A stretch of 64,000 nt of DNA from Pseudomonas sp. H1h (GCF_000633255.1 NZ_AYMJ01000018.1:1-64000), one strand, 5' to 3'; numbered from the stretch's first letter, positions 32,853-42,346 are shown. The notes: a model not told the origin generated them from the letters alone. Made by a program: numbers and translations.

Positions 32853-34034
32853 TTAAGCGCGTTCCAGCGCCAGCGCTACACCCTGACCGCCGCCGATGCA
32901 CAAGGTCGCCAGACCTTTTTTTGCATCACGTTTGATCATCTCGTGCAGCAGGGTCACCAGCACCCGGCAACCCGACGCACCGATCGGGTGACCGAGGGCG
33001 ATGGCGCCGCCATTGACGTTGACCTTGTCCAGATCCCATTGCAGATCCTTGGCCACCGCCAGCGATTGCGCGGCGAAGGCTTCGTTGGCTTCGATCAGGT
33101 CCAGTTGGCCGATGCTCCAGCCAGCCTTGTCCAGGCAACGGCGAGTGGCCGACACCGGGCCGATGCCCATGATCGCCGGGTCCACGCCCGCGTTCGCGTA
33201 GGCAGCGATTTTCGCCAGCACCGGCAAGCCCAATGCTTTGGCTTTTTCTGCGCTCATCAGGATCACCGCAGCGGCGCCGTCGTTCAGCGACGAAGCGTTG
33301 CCGGCGGTGACGCTGCCGTCCTTTTTGAACGCTGGACGCAGTTTCGCCAGCGATTGGGCGGTGGTGTCGCCACGCGGCTGTTCGTCGACCTTGAAGGCCA
33401 CTGGATCGCCTTTGCGCTGCGGGATCAGGATCGGAGTGATCTCATCAACGAAGCGCCCGGCTTCGATCGCGGCGGCAGCTTTTTGCTGCGACGCGGCAGC
33501 GAAGGCGTCCTGCTGCTCGCGGCTGATGTCGTACTTGTCGACCAGATTTTCCGCGGTGATACCCATGTGGTAGTCGTTGAACGCATCCCACAGGCCATCG
33601 CTGATCATGGTGTCGACCATTTGCGCATGGCCCATGCGCAGACCGGTGCGAGCGCCCGGCATGACATAGTTGGACAGGCTCATGTTCTCCTGACCACCGG
33701 CGATGATCACCTCGGCGTCGCCGCAGCGGATCGCTTGCGCGCCCAGATGCAGGGCCTTGAGGCCCGAACCGCAGACCTTGTTCAGGGTCATGGCCGGGAC
33801 GGCGTGGGGCAGGCCAGCCTTGATCGCGGCTTGACGTGCCGGGTTCTGGCCGGCGCCGGCAGTCAGCACCTGGCCCATGATCACTTCATCGACCTGCGCA
33901 CCGTCCAGACCGGTCTGCTCAAGCAGTTGGCGGATCACCGCGGCGCCCAGGTCAACGGCGGAAACGCTGGCCAGCGAACCCTGGAAACTGCCTATCGCGG
34001 TACGCGTGGCGGCAACAATTACGACGTCTTGCAT
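32853..34034 (-). CDS. atoB: Acetyl-CoA C-acetyltransferase (thiolase)
   Basis: 393 residues. Type II thiolase residues are clear: acylated Cys88 in LNKVCGSGLKA, the NEAFA stretch, His in ALGHPIGASG and the C-terminal Cys in CIGGGQGVA. It cleaves acetoacetyl-CoA to two acetyl-CoA. It is third in an operon after CoA-transferase subunits A and B; 11 bp separate it from subunit B. The start is the ATG at 34034 (MQDVVIVAATRT). The gene order matches the P. aeruginosa dhcAB-atoB operon. Confidence 0.93.
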   Translation of the reverse strand: MQDVVIVAATRTAIGSFQGSLASVSAVDLGAAVIRQLLEQTGLDGAQVDEVIMGQVLTAGAGQNPARQAAIKAGLPHAVPAMTLNKVCGSGLKALHLGAQAIRCGDAEVIIAGGQENMSLSNYVMPGARTGLRMGHAQMVDTMISDGLWDAFNDYHMGITAENLVDKYDISREQQDAFAAASQQKAAAAIEAGRFVDEITPILIPQRKGDPVAFKVDEQPRGDTTAQSLAKLRPAFKKDGSVTAGNASSLNDGAAAVILMSAEKAKALGLPVLAKIAAYANAGVDPAIMGIGPVSATRRCLDKAGWSIGQLDLIEANEAFAAQSLAVAKDLQWDLDKVNVNGGAIALGHPIGASGCRVLVTLLHEMIKRDAKKGLATLCIGGGQGVALALERA

Positions 34035-34045
34035 TTTCGAATTCC

Positions 34046-34711
34046 TCACTGGGCAGCGAACTGCATTTCCGGTACGTGATCCGGGACGATCAGTTTACCA
34101 GCGGTTTTGGCGACGATTTCCTCGACGCTGACGCCAGGAGCGCGTTCCTTGAGGACAAAAGCGCCATTTTCGATTTCCAGATAGGCGAGGTCGGTCAGCA
34201 CGCGCTTGATGCACCCGGCGCCGGTCAGCGGCAGGCTGCACTTGGACAGCAGTTTGGACTCACCGTCCTTGGAGGCGTGAGTCATGATCACGATGATGTT
34301 GTCGGCACCGGCCACCAGATCCATGGCGCCGCCCATGCCCTTGACCAGTTTGCCGGGAATCATCCACGAGGCGATGTTGCCTTCGACGTCCACTTCGAAT
34401 GCACCCAGTACGGTCAGGTCGACATGGCCACCACGGATCATCGCGAAGGATTCGGCGGAGTTGAAGATCGACGCACCGATCCGCGCGGTCACGGTCTGTT
34501 TGCCGGCGTTGATCATGTCGGCATCAATGGTTTCTTCAGTCGGAAACGGGCCCATGCCGAGCAGACCGTTTTCCGATTGCAGCATGACTTCCATGCCTTC
34601 GGGGATGTAGTTGGCGACCAGGGTCGGAATGCCGATGCCGAGGTTCACGTAGTAGCCGTCCTGCATTTCGCGGGCGACGCGCTGAGCCATTTGTTCGCGG
34701 GAAAGTGCCAT
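34046..34711 (-). CDS. dhcB: 3-oxoacid CoA-transferase subunit B
   Basis: 221 residues. The active-site glutamate motif SENG (in LQSENGLLG) identifies the beta subunit of a family I CoA transferase. With subunit A it moves CoA from succinyl- or acetyl-CoA to a 3-oxoacid. In P. aeruginosa the pair next to atoB with a divergent LysR gene is DhcAB, the dehydrocarnitine CoA-transferase of carnitine catabolism; acetoacetate is the alternative substrate (AtoA). I used the P. aeruginosa name on synteny and am less sure of the substrate than of the family. Confidence 0.85.
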   Translation of the reverse strand: MALSREQMAQRVAREMQDGYYVNLGIGIPTLVANYIPEGMEVMLQSENGLLGMGPFPTEETIDADMINAGKQTVTARIGASIFNSAESFAMIRGGHVDLTVLGAFEVDVEGNIASWMIPGKLVKGMGGAMDLVAGADNIIVIMTHASKDGESKLLSKCSLPLTGAGCIKRVLTDLAYLEIENGAFVLKERAPGVSVEEIVAKTAGKLIVPDHVPEMQFAAQ

Positions 34712-34735
34712 GTTTTTATTCTCCGTCAGCCTGAA

Positions 34736-35434
34736 TTATTTGCGGATGGTGCGCTGTTCGATGCGTTTTTCGAACGTGCCGCAAATGACCCGGTCGACGT
34801 AGATGCCCGGGGTGTGGATCTGCGACGGATCCAGCTCGCCGGGTTCGACGATTTCTTCGACTTCGACCACAGTGATCTTGCCGGCGGTGGCAGCCAGCGG
34901 GTTGAAGTTCTGCGCGGTGTGGCGGTAGATGACGTTACCGAAATGGTCGGCTTTCCAGCCTTTGACGATGGCGAAATCGCCGGTGATGGATTCTTCCATC
35001 AGGTATTTGCGCCCTTTGAACTCACGCACTTCCTTGCCTTCGGCAACCGGGGTGCCGACGCCGGTGGCGGTGAAGAAAGCCGGAATGCCGGCGCCGCCTG
35101 CGCGCATTTTTTCGGCGAGGGTGCCTTGCGGGGTCAGGATGACTTCGATGTCGCCCTTGAGCAGTTGTTCTTCGAACAGTTTGTTTTCGCCGACGTAGGA
35201 GGCGATGACCTTGCTGATCTGGCGGTCGGTCAGCAGCACGCCGAGGCCGAAACCGTCGACGCCGCAGTTGTTGGAGACGATGGTGAGGTCGCGGGTGCCT
35301 TTGCGCTTGATTTCGGCGATCAGGTTTTCCGGGATGCCGCACAGGCCAAAGCCGCCGGCGATCACGGTCATGCCGTCTTCAAGGCCCGCCATGGCTTCCT
35401 CATAGGAACTCACGCGCTTGTCGAAACCTGCCAT
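34736..35434 (-). CDS. dhcA: 3-oxoacid CoA-transferase subunit A
   Basis: 232 residues. The alpha-subunit glycine-rich CoA-binding region is GMTVIAGGFGLCGIPENLI; it continues with LTIVSNNCGVDGFGLG and the segment TPQGTLAEKMRAGGAGIPAFFT typical of ScoA/AtoD. The ATG at 35434 has an AGAGGTG site; a GTG two codons earlier is less likely. First gene of the operon with subunit B and thiolase, divergent from a LysR regulator. Confidence 0.87.
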   Translation of the reverse strand: MAGFDKRVSSYEEAMAGLEDGMTVIAGGFGLCGIPENLIAEIKRKGTRDLTIVSNNCGVDGFGLGVLLTDRQISKVIASYVGENKLFEEQLLKGDIEVILTPQGTLAEKMRAGGAGIPAFFTATGVGTPVAEGKEVREFKGRKYLMEESITGDFAIVKGWKADHFGNVIYRHTAQNFNPLAATAGKITVVEVEEIVEPGELDPSQIHTPGIYVDRVICGTFEKRIEQRTIRK

Positions 35435-35584
35435 ATGCACCTCTTTTATTGTTTGTCGGGCGGCTGGCTAGCCGAATGACTGGAGTGTCTCGCTGGAGAA
35501 TATATTTGTTAAGTTGATTTTTAAGGTCGATTGATTGATAAAGCTCAATAATTGATTGAATCCTGATACGGAAGCATAGCGTTC

Positions 35585-36460
35585 ATGACCGTCAAACAGA
35601 TCCGCGCCTTTCTCGCCGTAGCCCAGAGCCTGAGTTTCGCCGTGGCCTGCGAGCGCCTGCACCTGTCGCAATCGGCCTTGAGCCTGACCATCAAGGCGCT
35701 GGAGGAGGGCCTGGGCGGGCGCCTGTTCAGTCGCAATACGCGGAACGTGGCGCTGACCGCCGAAGGCGAATCGCTGCTGCCGCTGGCCCGACGTCTGATC
35801 GCCGACTGGGACAACGCCGAAGATGAAATGCGCCAGCGCTTCAGCCTGCAACGCGGGCGGGTGACGCTGGCGGCCATGCCGTCGTTTGCCGGCAACCTGC
35901 TGCCGCCGATCCTCAAGACGTTTCGCGCGCGGTATCCGAACGTCAACGTCACGGTCAACGACGTGATCAACGAGCAAGTGCTGGAAATGGTCCGCGACCG
36001 ACAAGTGGAACTGGGCGTGGCGTTCGAGCCGATGCAGAACACTTCGCTGACGTTCACCCCGCTGTACATGGACCGTTTTGTCGCTGTGGTGCCGCAGGAT
36101 TCAGCGCTGGCCGGGCTTAGCGATATCGACTGGCAGACCTTGCTGCAGGAACCGTTCATTACCCTGCAACGGCCGTCGACGGTGCGGGTGATGCTTGAAG
36201 AACACTTGCAGGCCCGGGGCATGAAACTGCCGGTGGAGTTTGAAAGCCATCAACTGGCAACGGTCGGGCGTATGGTCGCCAGCGGGCTGGGGGTCAGCGC
36301 GGTGCCGGCCTTGTGTGCCGAGCAGATGCTGGAGTTGGGCGCCTGTTGCCTGACCTTGAATGACTCGGTGGAGCGGGCGATTGGTGTGTTGACCGAACCG
36401 GGCAATGACCTGTCGGCAGCGGCGCAGGCACTGTTCGACATTCTCAAGGCTGAACACTGA
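35585..36460 (+). CDS. dhcR: LysR-type regulator of the CoA-transferase operon
   Basis: 291 residues. An N-terminal winged helix (KQIRAFLAVAQSLSFAVACERLHLSQSALSLTIKALE) and a periplasmic-binding-like effector domain. It is divergent from the CoA-transferase/thiolase operon with a 150-bp AT-rich gap containing repeated ATTGATTGA motifs that could form its binding site. Synteny with P. aeruginosa dhcR suggests it activates the operon in response to a carnitine or ketone-body metabolite. Confidence 0.82.
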   Translation: MTVKQIRAFLAVAQSLSFAVACERLHLSQSALSLTIKALEEGLGGRLFSRNTRNVALTAEGESLLPLARRLIADWDNAEDEMRQRFSLQRGRVTLAAMPSFAGNLLPPILKTFRARYPNVNVTVNDVINEQVLEMVRDRQVELGVAFEPMQNTSLTFTPLYMDRFVAVVPQDSALAGLSDIDWQTLLQEPFITLQRPSTVRVMLEEHLQARGMKLPVEFESHQLATVGRMVASGLGVSAVPALCAEQMLELGACCLTLNDSVERAIGVLTEPGNDLSAAAQALFDILKAEH

Positions 36461-36509
36461 ACTTGAAACCTCTACCCCTGTAGGCGCTGCCCGCAGAGGA
36501 TTGGTGCGT

Positions 36510-37343
36510 TCAGGTGGTCAAGTGTTGCGCCAGCAACGGCAGCAGTTGCTCGCATGACGCCTCGATCTTCAAATCGAGCAAATCATCCGCGCGGGTCTTG
36601 CCCAGATTGATCGCCATCAACGGCTTGCCGCGATCGGCGATTACCCGGCACAGACGGAACGCCGAATACGCCATCAGCGACGAGCCCACCACCAGCAAGC
36701 CCGCGGCATTTTCCGCTGCGGCCATGGCCCGTGCCGCCGTTGGCTGCGCCACGTTCTCGCCGAAGAACACCACGTCCGGCTTAATCCGTTCGCCTTCGCA
36801 ATAGGGGCACTGCGGGGTCTGAAAGCGTGCCTCGAACGCCGGGTCGAGCAGCGTATCGCCATCCGGCGCCTGTACCGCATCGACGCCGGCCAGATACGGA
36901 TTCTGCTCGACCATGCGTTGCTGAATGTCATCACGCGCGCTGCGCTGACCACAGTCCAGGCACAGCACCCGGTGCAGACTGCCGTGCAGTTCGATCACAT
37001 CCTGACTGCCGGCCTGATCGTGCAGGGTGTCGACGTTCTGCGTGATCAAGGCGCTGATCCGCCCCTGACGCTGCAACTCGGCCAGCGCCGTATGCGCCGC
37101 GTTGGGTTGCGCCTGACGCACCCGTGGCCAGCCAAGCATGGCCCGCGCCCAGTAACGGCGACGGGACTCGGGCGCAGCGAGAAACTCCTGGTACATCATC
37201 GGCTGCCGGCCACGCCGTACACCTTCGCTGTCGCGGTAATCCGGGATGCCCGAGGGCGTGCTGATGCCGGCGCCGGTCAGCACCACAAAGCCGCCATCAG
37301 CCATGGCCTGGTACAGGGTGTCGAGATACGAGTAGTCGTTCAT
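36510..37343 (-). CDS. Sirtuin (NAD-dependent protein deacetylase/deacylase)
   Basis: 277 residues. NAD-binding GAGISTPSGIPDYR (residues 24-37), TQNVDTLHDQAG (about 101-112), catalytic His120 in ELHGS, and a four-cysteine zinc site (Cys128/131 and Cys179/182) are all intact. The extended insert and the GVRRGRQPMMYQEF segment place it with the SIRT4-like class II group. It is a cytosolic enzyme, transcribed alone and converging with the LysR gene. Confidence 0.9.
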   Translation of the reverse strand: MNDYSYLDTLYQAMADGGFVVLTGAGISTPSGIPDYRDSEGVRRGRQPMMYQEFLAAPESRRRYWARAMLGWPRVRQAQPNAAHTALAELQRQGRISALITQNVDTLHDQAGSQDVIELHGSLHRVLCLDCGQRSARDDIQQRMVEQNPYLAGVDAVQAPDGDTLLDPAFEARFQTPQCPYCEGERIKPDVVFFGENVAQPTAARAMAAAENAAGLLVVGSSLMAYSAFRLCRVIADRGKPLMAINLGKTRADDLLDLKIEASCEQLLPLLAQHLTT

Positions 37344-37483
37344 GCCATCTCCGATCCTGTGTCCTGTGTGTAGAGCGCCCGCCAGCTTCTAAACTTTGTC
37401 AGTCTAACGCCGATATGCAAAGCGCAAGAATGCAGCGTGATTGGCCTGTTGATCGCGCGCGTGCACCATTTCATTTATCGATC

Positions 37484-38986
37484 ATGGACGGTTCAGTGCC
37501 TTATAAATATATTTCATCGATAGCACGCTTTTTTAGTGTCTGGTGCATGTTGTTCTGCTTGAGCGGTTGTAGCGGATTTTTTTCCGGAAACCGTGAAGTT
37601 CCCATCAGTCAGCTATCAATGAATGAGTTAACTCACTTTTTTGTCACGAGTGACTTCGGCTTTTCGATTCCATTTCTGAATGATCGAAAGCCCGGAACCA
37701 TCGTATTTGTGATGAATTTCGACGGTACCAATAATGATCGGGAGCAGGTTCCTCCTGGTGAGACGAAGACTGTTGTCGCTCAGTTGTTCGACAGGATAGA
37801 AGGCAACCAGGTTGACAAGCCGCCCAGATATCCTGGATCGATGGTTCGAAAGGCGTACCTTCGTGGGCCAGGCTGTGCCGACAGCTATTGGTGCCTGCTC
37901 GATCAGGCGTTTGGACGTAGTTCTAGTGCCACAGCCGATGACGCTTTCGCGCAATTGAAACGATTTATCGCAGAAAACCCACAGGCAACAGAGGTCAAGG
38001 TGCTGGTGATCGGTTTCAGTCGAGGAGCCGCTACAGCCCGACACTTTTTGAACAAGGTTTACCAGGCGTCCACTCAGAGCACATTGGGTACCTCTGCCCC
38101 TGTATGGTCGTCGGCGATCCTTATCGAAACGGTAGCCACCGGGCAACATGGCATTCTGGAGCTGACGTTGCCTCCGAATGTGGAGTTTGCCTTGAACCTA
38201 GTGGCAAAAAATGAAACCCGTGCCCTTTTTCCTCCCGTCATTGATGCTGACCCTGACTACGAAAGGTATACCAACGGCCTTAAGGTCTATGGGATCAAAA
38301 AGCGAATTTTCACAGTTCGCCTGCCAGGTGCACATTCTGATCTTGGAGACTCCTACGATTCCGGTGCCGGGCCGCATGTGTCAAAGGTCGCAATCAACAT
38401 TATCGAGAAGATGGGGCTCAAGACACCGTGTTCAGGCTTCTGTCCCGATGACCTCGTTGATATCAGTGTTTTGAAGCCATTTGACGGTTGTTCAGGAGCC
38501 GGTGGACAACTTAACAAGCGGATGGTCAGTGACGGGTTGCATGATTCCCGCGGCAAGCTGGATTTGTTGATGGGCGCACCATCGCCTTATTCCAAAGGAT
38601 TTCATCGCGAAGATGATGCTGTGCAAGCTGCGCCAATGACAGACGAATTGGCGGACCGTCTTTTTTGGCACATTAATGACCAAGTCAACGCAAGGTCTTC
38701 TGATGTGGCGACGATTACCGAGTTTACCCAGCGAAATAATTTTGTATTTACACGTAGTTCAGGCTCGACGGACTGGAAGCAGATCGAGAGTGATGGGCAG
38801 AGCAAAGGGCGGTTGGGTTATTCGCTTGGCGTTCCAGCGTTGCTTTTTAAAGCTGGTAAATTGCCGCTTCCAGAGGCCGTTCTTGAAACGCTGAAAACTG
38901 AGAAGGGAGACGTCATCCTCGAAGCCGCATTGTTCAAATGCAGGTTCCATTGGTTCATCAACGGCTACATCCCCGGCGACCAATAG
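37484..38986 (+). CDS. DUF2235 (Tle1-like) alpha/beta hydrolase lipoprotein
   Basis: 500 residues. A basic start, a hydrophobic segment and the lipobox LSGC predict lipidation at Cys29. The catalytic domain has the DUF2235 hallmarks: FDGTNND at about 79-85, nucleophile GFSRG with Ser179, and GAHSDLG at about 282-288. Type VI phospholipase effectors of the Tle1 family share this domain, but a lipoprotein signal is not expected of them. The base composition is clearly more AT-rich than its neighbours, suggesting transfer. No immunity-type or VgrG gene is adjacent. The start is the ATG at 37484; 37544 is possible but would shorten the signal. Confidence 0.8.
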   Translation: MDGSVPYKYISSIARFFSVWCMLFCLSGCSGFFSGNREVPISQLSMNELTHFFVTSDFGFSIPFLNDRKPGTIVFVMNFDGTNNDREQVPPGETKTVVAQLFDRIEGNQVDKPPRYPGSMVRKAYLRGPGCADSYWCLLDQAFGRSSSATADDAFAQLKRFIAENPQATEVKVLVIGFSRGAATARHFLNKVYQASTQSTLGTSAPVWSSAILIETVATGQHGILELTLPPNVEFALNLVAKNETRALFPPVIDADPDYERYTNGLKVYGIKKRIFTVRLPGAHSDLGDSYDSGAGPHVSKVAINIIEKMGLKTPCSGFCPDDLVDISVLKPFDGCSGAGGQLNKRMVSDGLHDSRGKLDLLMGAPSPYSKGFHREDDAVQAAPMTDELADRLFWHINDQVNARSSDVATITEFTQRNNFVFTRSSGSTDWKQIESDGQSKGRLGYSLGVPALLFKAGKLPLPEAVLETLKTEKGDVILEAALFKCRFHWFINGYIPGDQ

Positions 38987-39024
38987 CCCGGGTTCGTTGT
39001 TCCCGGGCAAACAACTTGCCCGGG
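38986..39024. terminator. Repeated GCCCGGG hairpin between convergent genes
   Basis: GCCCGGG / CCCGGGC / GCCCGGG blocks at 38986, 39002 and 39018 can pair in alternative stems between the DUF2235 gene and the methyltransferase. There is no T-tract, so termination is inferred from position. Confidence 0.4.
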
Positions 39025-39037
39025 ATTGACTCAGCTC

Positions 39038-40087
39038 TTACTTGCGCGCCTCCAAGATCAGATTGAACGGCGTTTGCGTCGCCCGGCGGAACTGTTTGAA
39101 TCCGGCCTCGTTGAACACTTTGCGCAAGCGCATTTCACCCGCCTGTGCACCGAGACCGAGGCCGACTTCCTGCGACAGCGAGTTCGGCGTGCAGATAAAG
39201 GTCGATGCCGCGTAGAACAACCGGCCGACCGGGTTGATGTTGTCATCCAGCGTATCGTTGGCAAACGGCTCGACCAACAGCACCGTGCCGTCGTCCTTCA
39301 ACGACTCGTAGGCATGCCGGGCGGCGCCGACCGGGTCGCCCATGTCGTGAAGGCAGTCGAAATAGCAGATCAGGTCATAGTCGCCGCCGGGGTAGCTTTT
39401 GGCGGTGTTCTGGAAGAATTTCGCCCGGCTGCTGACCCCGCCTTCTTCGGCGCGCTGAGTGGCGACGGTGATCGACGGCGCGTGGTAATCGAAGCCGACG
39501 AAGCGCGAGTTGGGAAACGCCTGGGCCATGATCACCGTCGAGGCGCCGTGTCCGCAGCCGATGTCGGCGACTTTGGCGCCGTCTTCGAGTTTGGCTACCA
39601 CGCCGTCCAGCGCCGGCAGCCATTCAGCGATCAAGTGACCTTTGTAACCGGGACGAAAGAAGCGTTCGGTACCGGTGAACATGCAGGGGTGGTGATCGCC
39701 CCAGGGCAGGGCGCCGTTGCCGCGCATGGCCTTGACCAGTTTGTCCTTGTCGTGGAAAAACGACGCCACCACGCCGAGTCCGCCGGCCACGTACACCGGC
39801 GAGTCCTCGACGGCCAGCGCCAACGCCTGTTCCTCCGGCAGGCGAAACTGGCCATCGTGATGTTCCATGTAGCCGGACGCGGCATGCGCGCTGAGCCATT
39901 CGTGTACCAGTCGTGGGTTGCAGGTGGTTTTTTCGGCAAGGGCTTGCGGGGTGATTGGCTGACTGTCGGCCATCGCCCGGTACAGCCCGAGTTCTTCGCC
40001 AACGATGACGTTCGCCAGCATCGCGGCACCGCCCATGTCGTTGACCAGTTTGCCCATGAATGCGTTGAGCCTTGATTCGTCCATCAT
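39038..40087 (-). CDS. Class I SAM-dependent methyltransferase with N-terminal winged helix
   Basis: 349 residues. An N-terminal dimerisation/winged-helix region (ITPQALAEKTTCNPRLVHEWLSAH) precedes a Rossmann methyltransferase domain with motif I VADIGCGHGAS and FVGFDYHAPSI. The layout recalls O-methyltransferases and rRNA/ubiquinone-type enzymes, but the substrate is unknown. The start is at 40087 because AGGAG lies five bases before that ATG; a second ATG follows immediately. Monocistronic, bounded by a REPIN upstream. Confidence 0.83.
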   Translation of the reverse strand: MMDESRLNAFMGKLVNDMGGAAMLANVIVGEELGLYRAMADSQPITPQALAEKTTCNPRLVHEWLSAHAASGYMEHHDGQFRLPEEQALALAVEDSPVYVAGGLGVVASFFHDKDKLVKAMRGNGALPWGDHHPCMFTGTERFFRPGYKGHLIAEWLPALDGVVAKLEDGAKVADIGCGHGASTVIMAQAFPNSRFVGFDYHAPSITVATQRAEEGGVSSRAKFFQNTAKSYPGGDYDLICYFDCLHDMGDPVGAARHAYESLKDDGTVLLVEPFANDTLDDNINPVGRLFYAASTFICTPNSLSQEVGLGLGAQAGEMRLRKVFNEAGFKQFRRATQTPFNLILEARK

Positions 40088-40273
40088 GAGTGCTCCTGAT
40101 ACAGGATCACCGTCCGGTGGCAAAACGTTGTCGAGGCATGGGCCGCAGGGCAGTGGTCACAGAAGTGGGCAGGGCACAGCTGACGTCGTCCTGCATTCCC
40201 CCTCGACTGGGTAATAAGTCAGTCTAGTCGGGCTGGGGCGAGATGCAGGCTTTGTGAACACCGCAAACCCAAT

Positions 40274-40360
40274 GTGGGAGCGGGCTTGCTCGCGAAAGCG
40301 GTGTGTCAGCCCCCGATGGATTGACTGATCCACCGCCTTCGCGAGCAAGCCCTCTCCCAC
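40274..40360. repeat. REPIN in a 336-bp gap
   Basis: GTGGGAGCGGGCTTGCTCGCGA is inverted against TCGCGAGCAAGCCCTCTCCCAC. The rest of the 40088-40423 gap shows only the methyltransferase promoter side and no other structure. Confidence 0.88.
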
Positions 40361-40423
40361 AGGGGATATGTGGTGCTCCGTCCCGCTGTGCATCGGCCGT
40401 CGCTGGCCGCACACATCAACGGC

Positions 40424-40885
40424 TCACAGGTCGCGCACCATGAGCCATTGGTCGTTGTCCCAAGCGCGGAAGCGCTCCAGCAACGTCCACCCACGCTTGG
40501 CGTAGTAATCCTGTTTGTTCTGCGTGTGCAGATAGAACCGCGCGAAGCCACGCTGCTTCGCGGCCTGACTGATACCTTCGATCAAACGTTCCGCCAGGCC
40601 GTGGCCCCGCGCCTGCGGGCTGACAAACACGCACGCCAGCCACGGGCCAAGATCCGGGCGCAGGGCCAGATCCGCCCGGGCCAGTGCCGCGCCGCCGAGC
40701 AGTCGGTCGCCATCCAGCGCAATCAGGCACGGCCAGTCGCCGTTGCTCTGGCCTGCGGCGAACTCGCGTTGCCATTCGGTCAAGGGTTGCTGAGCATATT
40801 CGTAGGCGAACTGGCGGTGGATCCACTCGGCGTAGGTGTCGCTGTGCTGCAGGTGATCGACGAGCCATTCGAGGCGCAGGGACAT
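40424..40885 (-). CDS. GNAT family N-acetyltransferase
   Basis: 153 residues. The acetyl-CoA-binding motif A is VSPQARGHGLAERL (QxxGxG), followed by the tyrosine-containing strand FYLHTQNKQDYYAKRGWTLLE. It is a cytosolic acetyltransferase with unknown acceptor, transcribed alone. Confidence 0.85.
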   Translation of the reverse strand: MSLRLEWLVDHLQHSDTYAEWIHRQFAYEYAQQPLTEWQREFAAGQSNGDWPCLIALDGDRLLGGAALARADLALRPDLGPWLACVFVSPQARGHGLAERLIEGISQAAKQRGFARFYLHTQNKQDYYAKRGWTLLERFRAWDNDQWLMVRDL

Positions 40886-41115
40886 GTCGGGAATCCATTC
40901 TCGGAAGACGGGAAGGCATAAGAGCCGATTGCCCCGTGCAATGGCAATCCCGAGAGTGTTTCGAGGGCTTTACAAAATCCCGCCATTCATCGGCCCGGCC
41001 CTTGTTTTACCGGCTCTTCGGACGATTGGAGAGGACGCCGACGACCCTCGGCGCGATAGTGGGTGAGCAGGGCCACTGCCGGCCCTGTCACCGATAAAAA
41101 GAACGCGAGGTTGCC

Positions 41116-41388
41116 ATGCCGAAATTCGTGATTGAACGCGAGATTCCTGGGGCCGGGACGCTGTCGGAGCAAGAACTCAAAGCCGTGTCGCAAACCTCCT
41201 GCCAGGTGTTGCGCGAACTCGGGCCGCAAGTGCAGTGGTTGCACAGCTATGTCACCGCCGACAAGATCTATTGCGTGTACATCGCGCCTGATGAGGAGCA
41301 AGTGCGCGAGCACGCCAGGCTCGGCGGTTTCCCGGCCAACAGTGTGGCGCGGGTGATGACGGTCATCGACCCGACCACGGCTGAATGA
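41116..41388 (+). CDS. DUF4242 small protein
   Basis: 90 residues. The sequence MPKFVIEREIPGAG, WLHSYVTADKIYCVYIAPDEEQVREHARLGGFPA matches DUF4242, a ferredoxin-like-fold family sometimes annotated as nickel-binding. It is followed after 30 bp by a methyltransferase on the same strand, so they are probably co-transcribed. Function unknown. Confidence 0.85.
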   Translation: MPKFVIEREIPGAGTLSEQELKAVSQTSCQVLRELGPQVQWLHSYVTADKIYCVYIAPDEEQVREHARLGGFPANSVARVMTVIDPTTAE

Positions 41389-41418
41389 GGTCAACCCGAC
41401 TGTAGCGGAGCGTGATTG

Positions 41419-42231
41419 ATGAGCACCCCCATTGATCTGACGGGCCTCAAGGAGCGCCAGAAAGTTGCCTGGGCCAGCGGCGACTACGCGGTGATCGGCA
41501 CCACCCTGCAAATCGTCGGCGAACACCTTGCCGAAGCTTGCGACCTGCGCTGCGACGAAGAGGTGCTGGATGTCGCGGCCGGCAACGGCAACGCCACCTT
41601 GGCGGCGGCGCGGCGTGGTTGTCTGGTGACGTCCACCGACTATGTGGCGGCGCTGCTGGAACGTGGCCAGGACCGGGCACGGGCCGAGCACCTGGACGTG
41701 ACCTTTCAGGTTGCCGATGCCGAAGCGTTGCCGTTTGCCGATGAGAGTTACGACGCGGTGCTCTCGACTTTCGGCGTGATGTTTGCCCCGGATCAGGCCG
41801 CCGCAGCGGCGGAACTGGCGCGGGTCTGTCGGCGGGGCGGGCGGATTGGCCTGGCGAACTGGACGCCGGAGGGTTTCGTCGGGCAGATGTTCAAGGTGCT
41901 CGGTCGCCACGTGCCGCCGCCCGCCGTGGCTTTGCCGCCGTCTAACTGGGGCACTGAAGCCTGGTTGCACAGCCACTTTGGCGACCGTGAGTTCCTGCTG
42001 CAGATCACGCGCCGTACCTTCAACTTTCGCTATCGCTCGGCGGCGCACTTCATCGACATTTTCCGCCACTGGTACGGGCCGGTGCACAAGGCGTTCGCGG
42101 CGTTGCCACCGGAAAGCGGGCAAGCGCTGGAGAGCGATCTGGCGGATCTGCTCAACCGCTCGAACCGGGCGGGGGAAGGCTCGCTGGTGGTGCCGAGCGA
42201 GTATCTGGAGGTGGTCATCACCAGGCGCTGA
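41419..42231 (+). CDS. Class I SAM-dependent methyltransferase (UbiE-like)
   Basis: 270 residues. Motif I is VLDVAAGNGNATLAAA, motif II TSTDYVAALLERG, then VADAEALPFADESYDAVLSTFGVMFAPD and the post-motif RRGGRIGLANWTPEGFVG. The family methylates small molecules; the substrate is unknown. I chose the ATG at 41419 over a TTG one codon earlier. It forms a two-gene unit with the DUF4242 protein. Confidence 0.87.
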   Translation: MSTPIDLTGLKERQKVAWASGDYAVIGTTLQIVGEHLAEACDLRCDEEVLDVAAGNGNATLAAARRGCLVTSTDYVAALLERGQDRARAEHLDVTFQVADAEALPFADESYDAVLSTFGVMFAPDQAAAAAELARVCRRGGRIGLANWTPEGFVGQMFKVLGRHVPPPAVALPPSNWGTEAWLHSHFGDREFLLQITRRTFNFRYRSAAHFIDIFRHWYGPVHKAFAALPPESGQALESDLADLLNRSNRAGEGSLVVPSEYLEVVITRR

Positions 42232-42256
42232 ATGTTCAGAACAATGACAAACCCCT

Positions 42257-42346
42257 GTGGGAGCGGGCTTGCTCGCGAAAGCGTCTGTTCAGTCACTAGT
42301 TCTTTCTAATGACCCGGCGCATTCGCGAGCAAGCCCGCTCTTGCAG
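42257..42346. repeat. REPIN
   Basis: GTGGGAGCGGGCTTGCTCGCGA is inverted against TCGCGAGCAAGCCCGCTCTTGCA, between convergent genes. Confidence 0.83.

Noticed and set aside
39026..40075. Rightward 349-codon frame opposite the methyltransferase
   Set aside because: A GC-rich antisense shadow; the leftward frame has clear methyltransferase motifs and AGGAG.
40987..42123. Leftward 378-codon frame opposite the DUF4242 and methyltransferase genes
   Set aside because: Antisense shadow with Arg/His-rich composition; the rightward frames have family motifs and ribosome sites.
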